The translations under genes were made by a program, and so were the position numbers. From positions 1 through 48,271 of the forward strand of contig CAIMVM010000317.1 in assembly GCA_903844895.1 (NCBI GenBank): 48,271 nt of DNA. Direction: 5' to 3'. Below are positions 34,111 through 42,371 of the stretch, in pieces. The notes under the pieces were generated by a model. The model was given only the letters and a program-made list of their open reading frames with translations, searched no databases and was not told the DNA's origin. The stretch comes from an uncultured Pseudomonadota bacterium. GTDB lineage: Bacteria > Bdellovibrionota_B > Oligoflexia > Oligoflexales > CAIMVM01. Each line of letters starts with the position of its first letter. Positions within the stretch are counted from its first letter, which is position 1.

Positions 34111-34182
34111 CTTCTGTTTCATCCTCTTCTGTTTCATCCCCTTGGGTTAATCCCCTTCGTTAATCCCCTTCTTTTTGATCCT
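34111..34182 (+). repeat. five degenerate 13-15-bp tandem units
   Basis: The consecutive units CTTCTGTTTCATCCT, CTTCTGTTTCATCCC, CTTGGGTTAATCCC, CTTCGTTAATCCC and CTTCTTTTTGATCCT all begin CTT and end ATCC[CT]. They lie in the 390-base non-coding gap between the phosphatase and the protease genes. I see no gene in the rest of that gap. Confidence 0.7.
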
Positions 34183-34303
34183 CTCCGTTAGAGACCGCAA
34201 ATTTAAAAACTCGACTTTCACGTTCAAATCTAGGCGACAACAGGATCATTAACTTACGGATTGCATTACCTAAATCGCCGCAATATCTAATTTGGGAATG
34301 AAT

Positions 34304-34333
34304 TTGACTTTCTAGATTGGGACTCAGTATAGT
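34304..34333 (+). promoter_or_regulatory. sigma70-type promoter for the exported protease
   Basis: TTGACT (34304-34309) and TATAGT (34328-34333) are separated by 18 bases. Transcription would start about 34340, just before the CTAGGAGG site of the gene at 34354. Confidence 0.6.
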
Positions 34334-34353
34334 GGCCGTCCCTAGGAGGTTTT

Positions 34354-35964
34354 ATGAAACCTATGTTGCGATTTTTTGCATTTTGGAACCGAAAGAACTT
34401 AGCCCATGGGCTGTTCTTATTCTTCATTTTCACAGTGGCTTCTAAGGGCTTTTCGGGCTCCAAGTTGCCCTTTCCATTTGCGAGTCACGAAACTTCAGTA
34501 TTTGATTCCTTTAGCGATATTACTTTTGCACCCAAAGTCATTCGCGACGTATCGCCTGCGGTTTTCCAGCTTGGCGGGGGAACTGCTTTTTTCGTTGCGT
34601 TTGACGGACAAACTTACATAGTAACCAACAATCATATAGCGGGTCCTGCAAATTGCCCTGTTAGTGGCTGTTATATGGATGCCGTATTTAGTCTTGAAAA
34701 AAATAGAATAGCGCAAAAGAAAATATTGTTCTTAACACCTGTCGCAACTGATCAGGATGTCGATGTTTCATTTTTCCGTTTTAAAGAAGCGTTTGAAGAT
34801 GGTTCCTTTAAGGCCTTAAAAGTTCCAGCATCTCTCGAGTTTGATTCCCCTTCCCAACCACGAGGGCTTCTTAAGAAAAATATTTATGTTCTTGGACACC
34901 CGAGGCTAGGTCTCAAAAAAATATCCTCTGGAAACATCATTAGACTCGAGCGCGGGCACATTATTGTATCGGCCTATACCCTTCCAGGAAATAGTGGTAG
35001 CCCTATTATTACAGAACAGGGGAAAGTGATGGGCATTCATCATTCTTCAGTGAAACGAAATGATAATGTAACTAAATCTTCGGTGCTTCATGAAGGTAAA
35101 GGGTCCAGTGTATTTTCTCTTCTCTCTGTACTGAAAAAAGGCATATCTGACCCCTCAGGGGTAGCTTCTGACTTTATCAGAATTGACCAAAAAATGAGCT
35201 ACAGCAAGGCCAAGAAACTAGCTCCTTTATTTTTAAACGCTCACGTTGTTCCGGTGCTTGATACAGACAAATCATTTTTTGGTGAACTTTACCTAGAGTG
35301 TAAAAATTCCCTTAATCTTTCAGCACATTCCTCTTCCGCTTTTTCTTTGAGCCACGAAGCTTGTACTACAGCTCGACAATGGATAGGGTGCCAAAGTTTA
35401 GAAAATCTACCTTCCCCTTCCTTTACACTTAGTACCGCTAAATCTATGGAGCACCCTGATTTTATGGCTTCTGGATCCTGGTGCCCAGCCTCTGAAACGA
35501 GAAAAGATTGGGCCCAAATTTTTCAAAAAATTGGCCAAAAGTATGAATCTTTTGTCGGAGGCTCCGCACTTCCTTGGACCGCAGACGCTGTGTTTCAGAG
35601 CTTTACCGATAGAGAGCGAGGGATGAAGGTTTCTTTTCTAGAAACGAAGCAGCGATTAGAATCCAGAAATGAGCCCATTCGCTTTGATGATGTCCTAGCG
35701 CTACTTCGCTATTCGGAGTACGAAAAAAAACCCGAAATAAAGAATATGACTCTTTTGGAAATGGTTAGACAATATAAGCGCCTCTACAATTATCAATATG
35801 AGATCCTAGAGATTGGTGAATCGGTAATCTTGTTAGTAAAACAAGGCCGATTAGATCGAGTTGAAGCTAAAGCACTCGTCGCCACCCTTCTCGACGACGA
35901 ACAGATTTCCCTCAATGCTTTTTTGATTTTAGAAAGAAAGGCTTTTGAAAACAACCTCATTTGA
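34354..35964 (+). CDS. exported trypsin-like serine protease
   Basis: A 536-residue protein. A signal-anchor or signal peptide (residues 17-35) precedes a trypsin-like domain with His94 in 'YIVTNNHIAG', Asp137 in 'DQDVDVSFFRF' and Ser214 in 'LPGNSGSPIIT'. The wording (TNNHI, PGNSGSP) is closer to the glutamyl-endopeptidase/HtrA-like branch than to trypsin proper. Residues 275-536 are a second region with several Cys and a helical C-terminus ('VEAKALVATLLDDEQ'); it contains no PDZ domain that I can see. CTAGGAGG stands before the ATG. Cleavage targets are unknown; a role outside the cytoplasm is inferred. Confidence 0.85.
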   Translation: MKPMLRFFAFWNRKNLAHGLFLFFIFTVASKGFSGSKLPFPFASHETSVFDSFSDITFAPKVIRDVSPAVFQLGGGTAFFVAFDGQTYIVTNNHIAGPANCPVSGCYMDAVFSLEKNRIAQKKILFLTPVATDQDVDVSFFRFKEAFEDGSFKALKVPASLEFDSPSQPRGLLKKNIYVLGHPRLGLKKISSGNIIRLERGHIIVSAYTLPGNSGSPIITEQGKVMGIHHSSVKRNDNVTKSSVLHEGKGSSVFSLLSVLKKGISDPSGVASDFIRIDQKMSYSKAKKLAPLFLNAHVVPVLDTDKSFFGELYLECKNSLNLSAHSSSAFSLSHEACTTARQWIGCQSLENLPSPSFTLSTAKSMEHPDFMASGSWCPASETRKDWAQIFQKIGQKYESFVGGSALPWTADAVFQSFTDRERGMKVSFLETKQRLESRNEPIRFDDVLALLRYSEYEKKPEIKNMTLLEMVRQYKRLYNYQYEILEIGESVILLVKQGRLDRVEAKALVATLLDDEQISLNAFLILERKAFENNLI

Positions 35965-36183
35965 GATCCGTGGCGTCCATCAAAACCTCCTGGAAACCAT
36001 ACTCCATAAAACGTTGCTTGCAGCAGTTGGTTGCAGCAAAGAGCTGCCCTCAGCTTGTGATCTATCAAAGTGGGCCTTATTTGCGTAGGCGACCTTTGCC
36101 GTCTGACAGGTTGACACTATGTCACGTTTTCTAGGCATGAGGCCATGAGGCGTGTCCATAAACAGTAAAGATTTCAATACGTT

Positions 36184-36200
36184 ACAACTGGCTCAGTTGT
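36184..36200. promoter_or_regulatory. 17-bp dyad upstream of a lipoprotein gene
   Basis: ACAACTG-GCT-CAGTTGT has perfect 7-bp arms. It lies 48 bases before the ATG of the lipoprotein at 36249, in a 284-base gap that otherwise shows only short repeats (TTGCAGCA twice, CATGAGGC twice). It could be an operator or a leader hairpin. Confidence 0.35.
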
Positions 36201-36248
36201 TGCTAGGTTCTTTTCTAGAGGCTTTGACCTTTATTTGGAGGACCTATA

Positions 36249-37286
36249 ATGACGTCACACTACCTACTTATGCCTGTTCTTGTTGCAACCCTTGCCGTTG
36301 CCGGGTGTAACTCAGATCAAAAGAAGATTGGCCCCAAATCCATAGGTGGTTCTTCTGACGGAAACCCATCAGGTCCGACAGTTGTACAGCCCGCACCAGA
36401 CCCACAAGGCGGAGGTCAGCCCGACTTCCAGATCCCAGACGATTTGTCTACGAATTGGAATGACCAAATAACCTCGATAGATGCTGCGCAAACAGACATC
36501 AATGCCCGATTGGTAGCGTCCCAAGCCAATCTTACGGCGGCTCTGGAAAACCTCAAGTTTTGGGCCTCTGCGAGCTCAGACCAAGATAAAGAAGTGCGTG
36601 AATTGATGAGGACCGTGGTCATGAAGCACCATTGCGCACTCAAGTCTCTGGAACTTGAAAAGCACGAAAACGACCTCAGAAAGGCTGAGCTGGAAGCTTA
36701 CTCGAGAGGTGATGTTCCTGCGCTAGGCGCCATTCAGGATCAGATCACTCAGCTTCTAACTGTAAAATCCACATGCGAACGCCTCAGCAACTTTATGGCC
36801 TCTGAAAGACCTTTTGCCATTGATACATCCTTTGTGTACACGGGAACTCTTGAGGCTCTTGATGCTAAGAAGGCACTCATTGAACAAAGAAAAAGTGATT
36901 TAGCTGCAGACCTTGGTGCAAATGATATTGTCGTGCTAGAAGGCGAGATCGCACTTCTCAAAAGCAACCTAACCGCTTTAAGCGCCATCACCGATACAGC
37001 GGCCACAATCACAAGCCTGCAAGCTCTTAAAAATTCAGGAAGCGTTTATGGAGCAGATCTTACAGCGTTGAATAATCTCATTACGAGCCTGACGAACGCA
37101 TCAGCTGCCCAAGCACTAATCAATACGAACATTACAAATCTCAAAGCGCTTTTAGCTACGAAACAAGCTTTACTAGACAAAACAAGGGGTTCCTCAGGTG
37201 CTTTAGACCTCATTACGACGTCACTTAATGCAGAAAAGGAACTCATTGATCTCATGAAACAAATGTATCGCGGTTTGTTTGGCTAA
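36249..37286 (+). CDS. coiled-coil lipoprotein
   Basis: A 345-residue lipoprotein: signal MTSHYLLMPVLVATLAVAGC, lipid Cys20, with TTGGAGG 8 nt before the ATG. Residues 21-65 are a disordered Gly/Pro/Asp linker. From about 70 to 340 it is almost entirely helical with heptad-like Leu/Ala/Ile spacing (for example 'LEGEIALLKSNLTALSA', 'AQALINTNITNLKALLAT'), so it should form long coiled coils projecting from the membrane. Only two Cys remain in the mature helical part. It is monocistronic, with a terminator. No known family was recognised; a structural or adhesive role would be a guess. Confidence 0.8.
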   Translation: MTSHYLLMPVLVATLAVAGCNSDQKKIGPKSIGGSSDGNPSGPTVVQPAPDPQGGGQPDFQIPDDLSTNWNDQITSIDAAQTDINARLVASQANLTAALENLKFWASASSDQDKEVRELMRTVVMKHHCALKSLELEKHENDLRKAELEAYSRGDVPALGAIQDQITQLLTVKSTCERLSNFMASERPFAIDTSFVYTGTLEALDAKKALIEQRKSDLAADLGANDIVVLEGEIALLKSNLTALSAITDTAATITSLQALKNSGSVYGADLTALNNLITSLTNASAAQALINTNITNLKALLATKQALLDKTRGSSGALDLITTSLNAEKELIDLMKQMYRGLFG

Positions 37287-37315
37287 GTTGCCTTCATTTC
37301 AAACTTGATTTAAAG

Positions 37316-37347
37316 AGCCCACTAGGTAAAAATAGTGGGCTTTCTCT
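37316..37347 (+). terminator. intrinsic terminator after the coiled-coil lipoprotein gene
   Basis: A 9-bp stem AGCCCACTA (37316-37324) / TAGTGGGCT (37333-37341) with an 8-base A-rich loop is followed by TTCTCTTATTTT. Confidence 0.85.
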
Positions 37348-37390
37348 TATTTTAATAAATAGATCAAAACTCCTTTCGACTGAGGATTTT

Positions 37391-38197
37391 ATGTGGCAGA
37401 TTTGGACAACCAGTCCTTTAGATACATTCCAAGATCTGTCGGAAACCTGTGAACGGAGGCAGGATCTTTATTTTTATGAATCGGATCATGCGCACTTGGA
37501 ACATTTAAGGTCTCAGTTTGCTAAATCAGGCAGCTTTCTGGTTAAAAAGAAAAACCACCTACCCAAAGCTGTTTTTTTTGATATGGACGCCACACTGGTT
37601 GCGCAAGAAAGCATTGTGGAGTTAGCGCGCGCCGCGAATCAAGCTGAAAGAGTTTCCGAAATTACAGAAAAAGCGATGAACGGTGAACTTGATTTTGATC
37701 AAGCTTTAAAAGAAAGAGTCGCGCTTTTAAAAGGTTTAGATCAAAGCGTCCTAGACCAAATACGAAACTCACTTACTGTTTTTCCAGGGGTTTCCGAATT
37801 TGTAAGCCTAGCTCGAGATTTAAAGATTCCTTGTCACGTGGTCACTGGCGGATTTGAAGAAATAGCTAATCCCCTATTCCTCCCGCTTGGTTTTACCTCC
37901 GTAACGGCCAATCGCCTTGAAGTCTCAGGCGGCAAGCTCACGGGTAATCTCGTTGGATCCAGTTTTAATAGCTTTGGAAAAAGAGATCGTCTTGTGGAAG
38001 TGGCTTCAAACATGGGAATCGAGACCAACACTACCGCAGCAATTGGCGATGGCGCCAACGACATCCCGATGCTCCAAAAAGCAGGATTTTCTCTGGCGTA
38101 CAACCCCAAACCGCTTCTGATTCCCCATGCTTCCGGTGTTAATAGGACGGGCGATCATCGTTTCTGGCTTAAAACTCTATTTTACCAAGACTTATAG
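37391..38197 (+). CDS. serB: phosphoserine phosphatase
   Basis: A 268-residue HAD-superfamily enzyme for the last step of serine synthesis. Motif I is 'FFDMDATLV' (Asp64 nucleophile, Asp66 acid), where the usual DMDST reads DMDAT. Motif II is 'VVTGGFEEIANPL', the conserved Lys is in 'GKRDRLVEV', and motif III is 'AIGDGANDIPML'. The cap has 'GELDFDQALKERVALLKG', a SerB hallmark. About 55 N-terminal residues precede the HAD core, shorter than the ACT-containing SerB of E. coli. GAGG lies 6 nt before the ATG. It is convergent with rarA. Confidence 0.93.
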   Translation: MWQIWTTSPLDTFQDLSETCERRQDLYFYESDHAHLEHLRSQFAKSGSFLVKKKNHLPKAVFFDMDATLVAQESIVELARAANQAERVSEITEKAMNGELDFDQALKERVALLKGLDQSVLDQIRNSLTVFPGVSEFVSLARDLKIPCHVVTGGFEEIANPLFLPLGFTSVTANRLEVSGGKLTGNLVGSSFNSFGKRDRLVEVASNMGIETNTTAAIGDGANDIPMLQKAGFSLAYNPKPLLIPHASGVNRTGDHRFWLKTLFYQDL

Positions 38198-38296
38198 CTC
38201 TATTTCGAAAGACGGCTCTAAAAAACAAGCACTCTCTAACATACTGTCTCATGATAGCTTCTTGGCGCCTATTCGATTCTCGCATAAAAAATGTGT

Positions 38297-39532
38297 TTAA
38301 AAATCATCACCTAACGGACGAAGGGCTTCAAGATTTAACTTAAGTTGCTTTTCTGTACCTATGTCAGACGGCATATAGAACTTTTGCCCGCGCAGCCCTG
38401 GTGGTAGATAGCTATTTTTGCGATAGCTACTATGTTCTCCATGAGGATTTTCGTAGCCGCGTCCAATTCCTAATTCCTTATTAAAGGACGTAACAGGATT
38501 TAAAAGATGACTTGGTATGGGAAGCCTTCCTGTTTTTTTAACACATTCTATAGCTTTGCCAATAGCTTGATACGAGCGATTGCTTTTGGGGCTGGCCGCC
38601 AGATAGGTGATGGCCTGGCTCAACAGTATGCGGGCTTCTGGAAAACCTACGATGTGACAGCCACTCGCACAAGCTACTGCTACACTAAGTGCTTCAGGAT
38701 TCGCATTGCCAATATCTTCGCTTGCCGAAATGATCAAACGACGCACCAAAAACATGGGATCATCGCCGACCTCTAGAAAGCGGGCCATGTAATAAAGCGC
38801 TGCATCCGCATGGGAGGCTCGAATGGATTTAATCATAGCACTGGCCAAATCAAAATGTTCTCCATGCCCCATGGGAACATCAAGTCCCACTCTCATAAGC
38901 AGATCTTTGGTGACCGTTTCTTTAAAGCTCAAGCAAAGTTCTAAATAGTTCAAAGCTCGCCGAGCATCTCCCCCTGCCAGGGAAACAATAGCTAAAAGCC
39001 CCTCTTCACTAGCCTCTCCATTTTCTGCCTTTAGAGCAGCTTTAAGTAACGCTAGAAGAGCGTCTTGCCCTAAGGCCTCAAGCCTAAAGCAAAGGGTCCT
39101 GGAAAGAATCGCTCGATTGACCTCAAAACTGGGATTTTCGGTGGTCGCTCCTATAAAGCGAACGCTTCCCTCTTCAAGGGCTGGCAGCAGCACATCCTGC
39201 TGGGATTTATTTAATCGATGAATCTCATCCACGAACAAAGTAAGAGCAGCATCTCCCAAGCGAATTCTAACCTTGGATGCTTCGATCACTTCCCTTAACT
39301 CTTTGACACCGCTGGAAACGGCAGAAACCTCATGCAAAGTGGAGTGGGCCATAGTGGCTGCAAGGCGAGCTAATGTCGTCTTACCAACTCCTGGAGCTCC
39401 CCAGAAAAGAAGGCTGTGCCATGAGCCCGAAAGCAGGAGTTTTTTCAGGGGGGACTGCGGTCCTAAGATGTGATCTTGGCCCAAAAAGTCACTTAATTGC
39501 TTTGGCCTAAAACGAGATGCCAGCGGTTCCAA
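38297..39532 (-). CDS. rarA: replication-associated recombination protein A (AAA+ ATPase)
   Basis: A 411-residue RarA/MgsA of the clamp-loader AAA+ group, which acts at stalled replication forks. Walker A is GAPGVGKT (45-52), Walker B is 'LTLFVDEIHRLN', sensor 1 is 'FIGATTENPSFEV', and sensor 2 lies in 'GGDARRALNYLEL'. The C-terminal family block contains 'ASEDIGNANPEALSVA' and 'YENPHGEHSSYRKNSYLP'. The start is TTG 39532 with GGGGGGAG immediately upstream; no ATG gives the conserved 'PLASRFRP' N-terminus. It is divergent from the small gene at 39600, with 67 bases between. Inverted AGTAGAT/ATCTACT sit in that gap. Confidence 0.95.
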   Translation of the reverse strand: MEPLASRFRPKQLSDFLGQDHILGPQSPLKKLLLSGSWHSLLFWGAPGVGKTTLARLAATMAHSTLHEVSAVSSGVKELREVIEASKVRIRLGDAALTLFVDEIHRLNKSQQDVLLPALEEGSVRFIGATTENPSFEVNRAILSRTLCFRLEALGQDALLALLKAALKAENGEASEEGLLAIVSLAGGDARRALNYLELCLSFKETVTKDLLMRVGLDVPMGHGEHFDLASAMIKSIRASHADAALYYMARFLEVGDDPMFLVRRLIISASEDIGNANPEALSVAVACASGCHIVGFPEARILLSQAITYLAASPKSNRSYQAIGKAIECVKKTGRLPIPSHLLNPVTSFNKELGIGRGYENPHGEHSSYRKNSYLPPGLRGQKFYMPSDIGTEKQLKLNLEALRPLGDDF

Positions 39533-39599
39533 ATCTCCCCCCTTTTAAAGTAGATCCGATTTTCGCCGATACTACACTTGAATCTACTGGGAGAAAAGC

Positions 39600-39866
39600 A
39601 TGTTGTCTTTAGCTAGCTATATTGCCTATTTAACCCCTCATCTAAACCGAGACTTAGACCTTTCGGTCGTCTTTAGACCTTTTGGGCTGAACTTGGTCAG
39701 CTCGGTCATTAAAGATCTGCCGACGGGAGTTTTCGTGGAGCTTCTCATGGCAGAGGCCACTGGACCGGAAATCGATCCTGAGGAAGTGACAGAACTTCTT
39801 CTAGACTTGATCGACCCAGAAGCTTTGATAGCCCTCGAAGAACATCTGACTCGCAAAGCTAGCTAA
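39600..39866 (+). CDS. small acidic protein of unknown function
   Basis: An 88-residue soluble protein with GGGAG 7 nt before the ATG. It is acidic and helical, with a repeated Glu/Asp-Leu pattern ('EVTELLLDLIDPEALIAL'). There is no signal, Cys or recognised domain. Coding is supported by the good ribosome site and its position divergent from rarA. A nine-C run follows 45 bases after the stop. Confidence 0.65.
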   Translation: MLSLASYIAYLTPHLNRDLDLSVVFRPFGLNLVSSVIKDLPTGVFVELLMAEATGPEIDPEEVTELLLDLIDPEALIALEEHLTRKAS

Positions 39867-39939
39867 TTCAGGAGATTCACAGATTCCTAGCTCACTTGTG
39901 ACACCTAGAACCCCCCCCCGGAAAACGCAAAAACTCCCA

Positions 39940-40449
39940 CTAACCTATGGAATTTCGGATCTTTAAAAGTTCGCAATTTGTTTCCAGGATCTGAGCCCGA
40001 AGAGCTTCTAAAAGTGATAAGCTTTCTGGCCCATTCTTGATTTCAAAAAAGGATATAGCGCGGGTGATGGAACCCGTTAATGGCTGCGCTCTCAGACTGG
40101 CACTTATACCTCGCATCCGAATCAGCGCCTGAAGTCCTAAACCAAAATCTCCCATTTTCAAACCTTGAACACACTCGTCCAGATTCAGCATAAGATAACT
40201 TCCAGCGCGTTCCAAATAGCCTACAAGCATTTCTTCATCACCAGAAAAATCCGAAAGAAGCATTTTCTTATCGACAACCATGAAGTCAGGTACAGAAAAA
40301 TCCCAGATGTCGTGTAAGTGCCTGACTTCATTCATATGACGAAGAGAAGGAGCCTCCACAGCCATAGTACGAGCTGACAGGGGAGACTCATTTATAGCCG
40401 TCACATTAACAGGAGAAGACACAGCATTTTGTTTCGCAGCTAAAGCCAT
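39940..40449 (-). CDS. HPt-like protein lacking the phospho-histidine
   Basis: A 169-residue protein. Residues 1-65 are a non-conserved N-terminus. Residues 67-165 resemble a histidine phosphotransfer domain: 'FSGDEEMLVGYLERAGSY' like the first HPt helices, 'LKMGDFGLGLQALIRMRG' then 'ISASLRAQPLTGSI', and a closing Leu-rich helix. In true HPt domains the third block reads A-H-x-L-K-G; here the His position is Ile110 and the Lys is Arg113. It therefore cannot carry phosphate at that site and would act, if at all, as a binding decoy or scaffold. AAGGA lies 8-9 nt before the ATG. It is divergent from the subtilase gene. HPt assignment is from pattern only. Confidence 0.65.
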   Translation of the reverse strand: MALAAKQNAVSSPVNVTAINESPLSARTMAVEAPSLRHMNEVRHLHDIWDFSVPDFMVVDKKMLLSDFSGDEEMLVGYLERAGSYLMLNLDECVQGLKMGDFGLGLQALIRMRGISASLRAQPLTGSITRAISFFEIKNGPESLSLLEALRAQILETNCELLKIRNSIG

Positions 40450-40500
40450 AAACGCAATCCTTGTGATGGGAGTAGCTCAATGATCTATTTGAGATACTTC

Positions 40501-40529
40501 ATTATAACAGATTTTCGTTCAAAGCCTAA
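40501..40529 (-). promoter_or_regulatory. promoter for the HPt-like gene
   Basis: On the minus strand, a perfect TATAAT (40506-40501) is preceded by 17 bases and a weak -35 TTAGGC (40529-40524). Confidence 0.5.
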
Positions 40530-40543
40530 AAAGCCTACGTGAA

Positions 40544-40582
40544 TGCATCTAAATGCACTAAAATAGTTAGTGAAAATATAAT
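40544..40582 (+). promoter_or_regulatory. subtilase promoter with upstream dyad
   Basis: TATAAT (40577-40582) forms the -10. The expected -35 is poor and coincides with inverted TGCAT-CTAA-ATGCA (40544-40557), which may bind a regulator. Confidence 0.4.
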
Positions 40583-40599
40583 TTCAGCGGAATATCCTA

Positions 40600-42327
40600 A
40601 TGAACCTAAGATCGGTAATATTTGCCTTGAGCTTCCTAGGCTGTGGTGGGGATCCCAAGGATGGATTAAAACACACGTCAAATCAGATTCTAGAACCTGA
40701 AGACTCTTCAGTGGATTCCTCAGCGACTCTTGATGGGAATACCTGGATTATAGGAAGGCCGAGCTTTGAGCCTTTTCTTCTTACGGCATCAAAGTCAGGA
40801 AGGGAGCTTATAACTAGTGACGTTTGGCAAGATGAAGAGAGTATATTACAAACAGAAAGTCTTTCAACCCTTGATGAGCAAGATCCTAACGCTACGCCTC
40901 CTCCGGTAAGACTTGGGCCCCAACTCCTAACCCAGAGTTTTGAAAGTCAACCTCTTAGTATTGAACTCGTTGAGTTTAAGCCGGGTATAGATGCAAAAAA
41001 GATTTTAGATAAGTGGCAGCAGCAAGGACGCATTCTCTATTATGAGCCCAATACCATTTCTGAGCCCAAAGCTAGTGCCTTTCAAGACCTTTCTACCCAG
41101 TACACCGACGCGAAGGTCCATTGGCACAAAGCTATTCGGCTTCCTGATGCTTTTCTGGCACTAGCTGACGGTACCCTTCCCCATGAGAATGAAGATGTCA
41201 TCTTTGGTCGAGCTCCGGTCATCGCCGTAATTGACTCGGGAGTTGACATCAAAAACCCCCTCCTTGAGAAAGCGATTTGGGAGAATCCAATTCCAGGCTT
41301 GCAGTGCAAAGATGATAGTCGCGGCTGCAATACATCCACAAATTTCAGTAAAGATTATTTGGGCAATGGAGAAGTTTGGCCGGTGGGACTTCAGGGTTTT
41401 GGACAAGCTTGCAGCGATGACGGCCAATGCATCCATGGAACCCATGTTGCCGGAATAATAGCCGCTTACGATAAAGAAAAAGCGATCGGTGTCTGTCCGT
41501 TTTGTAAAATCCTTCCCATTAAGGTGTCACGCCCTAAAACGGCATCAGAGCCTGGAGGCATCAGTGATAGCTCCATCATTCGAGCTCTTCAGTACCTCAC
41601 TCAGTTTTCAAGGGACGGGCAATCTCTCATCCGCATTGCAAATGGTTCTTTTGGCAAATACCAACGTTCTCGAAGTGTCGCGAGCCTCGTTCGTAAATTG
41701 AGCAATGCCGCCGGCGGTGGCACTCTTCTTATTGCTGCAGCTAGTAACGAAGACAGCTCCCAAAGAGCTTATCCCGCTTCGGTTAGTGAAGCGATCAGCG
41801 TTTCTGCATTAGCAAAAAACCTCACCAAGGCGAGTTTTTCCAATTACGGGCCTAGTGTCGATATTGCAGCACCAGGCACGGAGATCAACTCTACAGTACC
41901 AGGCGCGGACCCTAAAGATAGCCAAGGAACGTCGATGGCTTCTCCTGTAGTTGCAGGTGTTGCAGGGCTTGTTATTGCCCTCAATCCCTCTATGGATGCC
42001 AAGACTTTGCGGGATCGACTCATTCAAACGGCCAATCCCTACATTTACGCGAATGAAGTCGCAGGCGGCTATAACAGCACCTACTACTATCCTACTGTTT
42101 CCACTGGCGAGCGAATTCCACTTTTAGGATCAGGAATTGTGGACGCTTTATCAGCTATAAAAGGTGACTACCAAAACGTCCCGAATCCCTCCAGTAAGAA
42201 TCGCGTGACTCCTGGGTGTTCGACTCTTTCTGCTGACAGCCTTTCTTTTAATTGTCTTTATTTGCTACTGTTTCTCCCTGGTTTTGTTTTGTTTAAAATC
42301 CGAGCTTTTAAGTCTTCTCCCCGTTAA
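40600..42327 (+). CDS. subtilisin-family (S8) protease with C-terminal anchor-like tail
   Basis: A 575-residue exported protease. The N-terminus MNLRSVIFALSFLGC looks like a short lipoprotein signal (lipid Cys15, Phe at -3). Residues 20-170 are an inhibitor/propeptide-like region. The S8 triad is Asp212 in 'VIAVIDSGVDI', His279 in 'CIHGTHVAGI' and Ser445 in 'SQGTSMASPVVAG', with the oxyanion Asn348 in 'IANGSFG'. The tail is notable: Cys540 in 'TPGCSTLS', a hydrophobic stretch 'LYLLLFLPGFVLF' (553-565), then basic 'KIRAFKSSPR'. This order of Cys, helix and basic end resembles MYXO-CTERM-type sorting signals. The ribosome site is modest (GGAAT). Confidence 0.92.
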   Translation: MNLRSVIFALSFLGCGGDPKDGLKHTSNQILEPEDSSVDSSATLDGNTWIIGRPSFEPFLLTASKSGRELITSDVWQDEESILQTESLSTLDEQDPNATPPPVRLGPQLLTQSFESQPLSIELVEFKPGIDAKKILDKWQQQGRILYYEPNTISEPKASAFQDLSTQYTDAKVHWHKAIRLPDAFLALADGTLPHENEDVIFGRAPVIAVIDSGVDIKNPLLEKAIWENPIPGLQCKDDSRGCNTSTNFSKDYLGNGEVWPVGLQGFGQACSDDGQCIHGTHVAGIIAAYDKEKAIGVCPFCKILPIKVSRPKTASEPGGISDSSIIRALQYLTQFSRDGQSLIRIANGSFGKYQRSRSVASLVRKLSNAAGGGTLLIAAASNEDSSQRAYPASVSEAISVSALAKNLTKASFSNYGPSVDIAAPGTEINSTVPGADPKDSQGTSMASPVVAGVAGLVIALNPSMDAKTLRDRLIQTANPYIYANEVAGGYNSTYYYPTVSTGERIPLLGSGIVDALSAIKGDYQNVPNPSSKNRVTPGCSTLSADSLSFNCLYLLLFLPGFVLFKIRAFKSSPR

Positions 42328-42371
42328 GTCGATGAACCGAGTGGACCGGATGTCCTTTGGGAGTTAGATTC

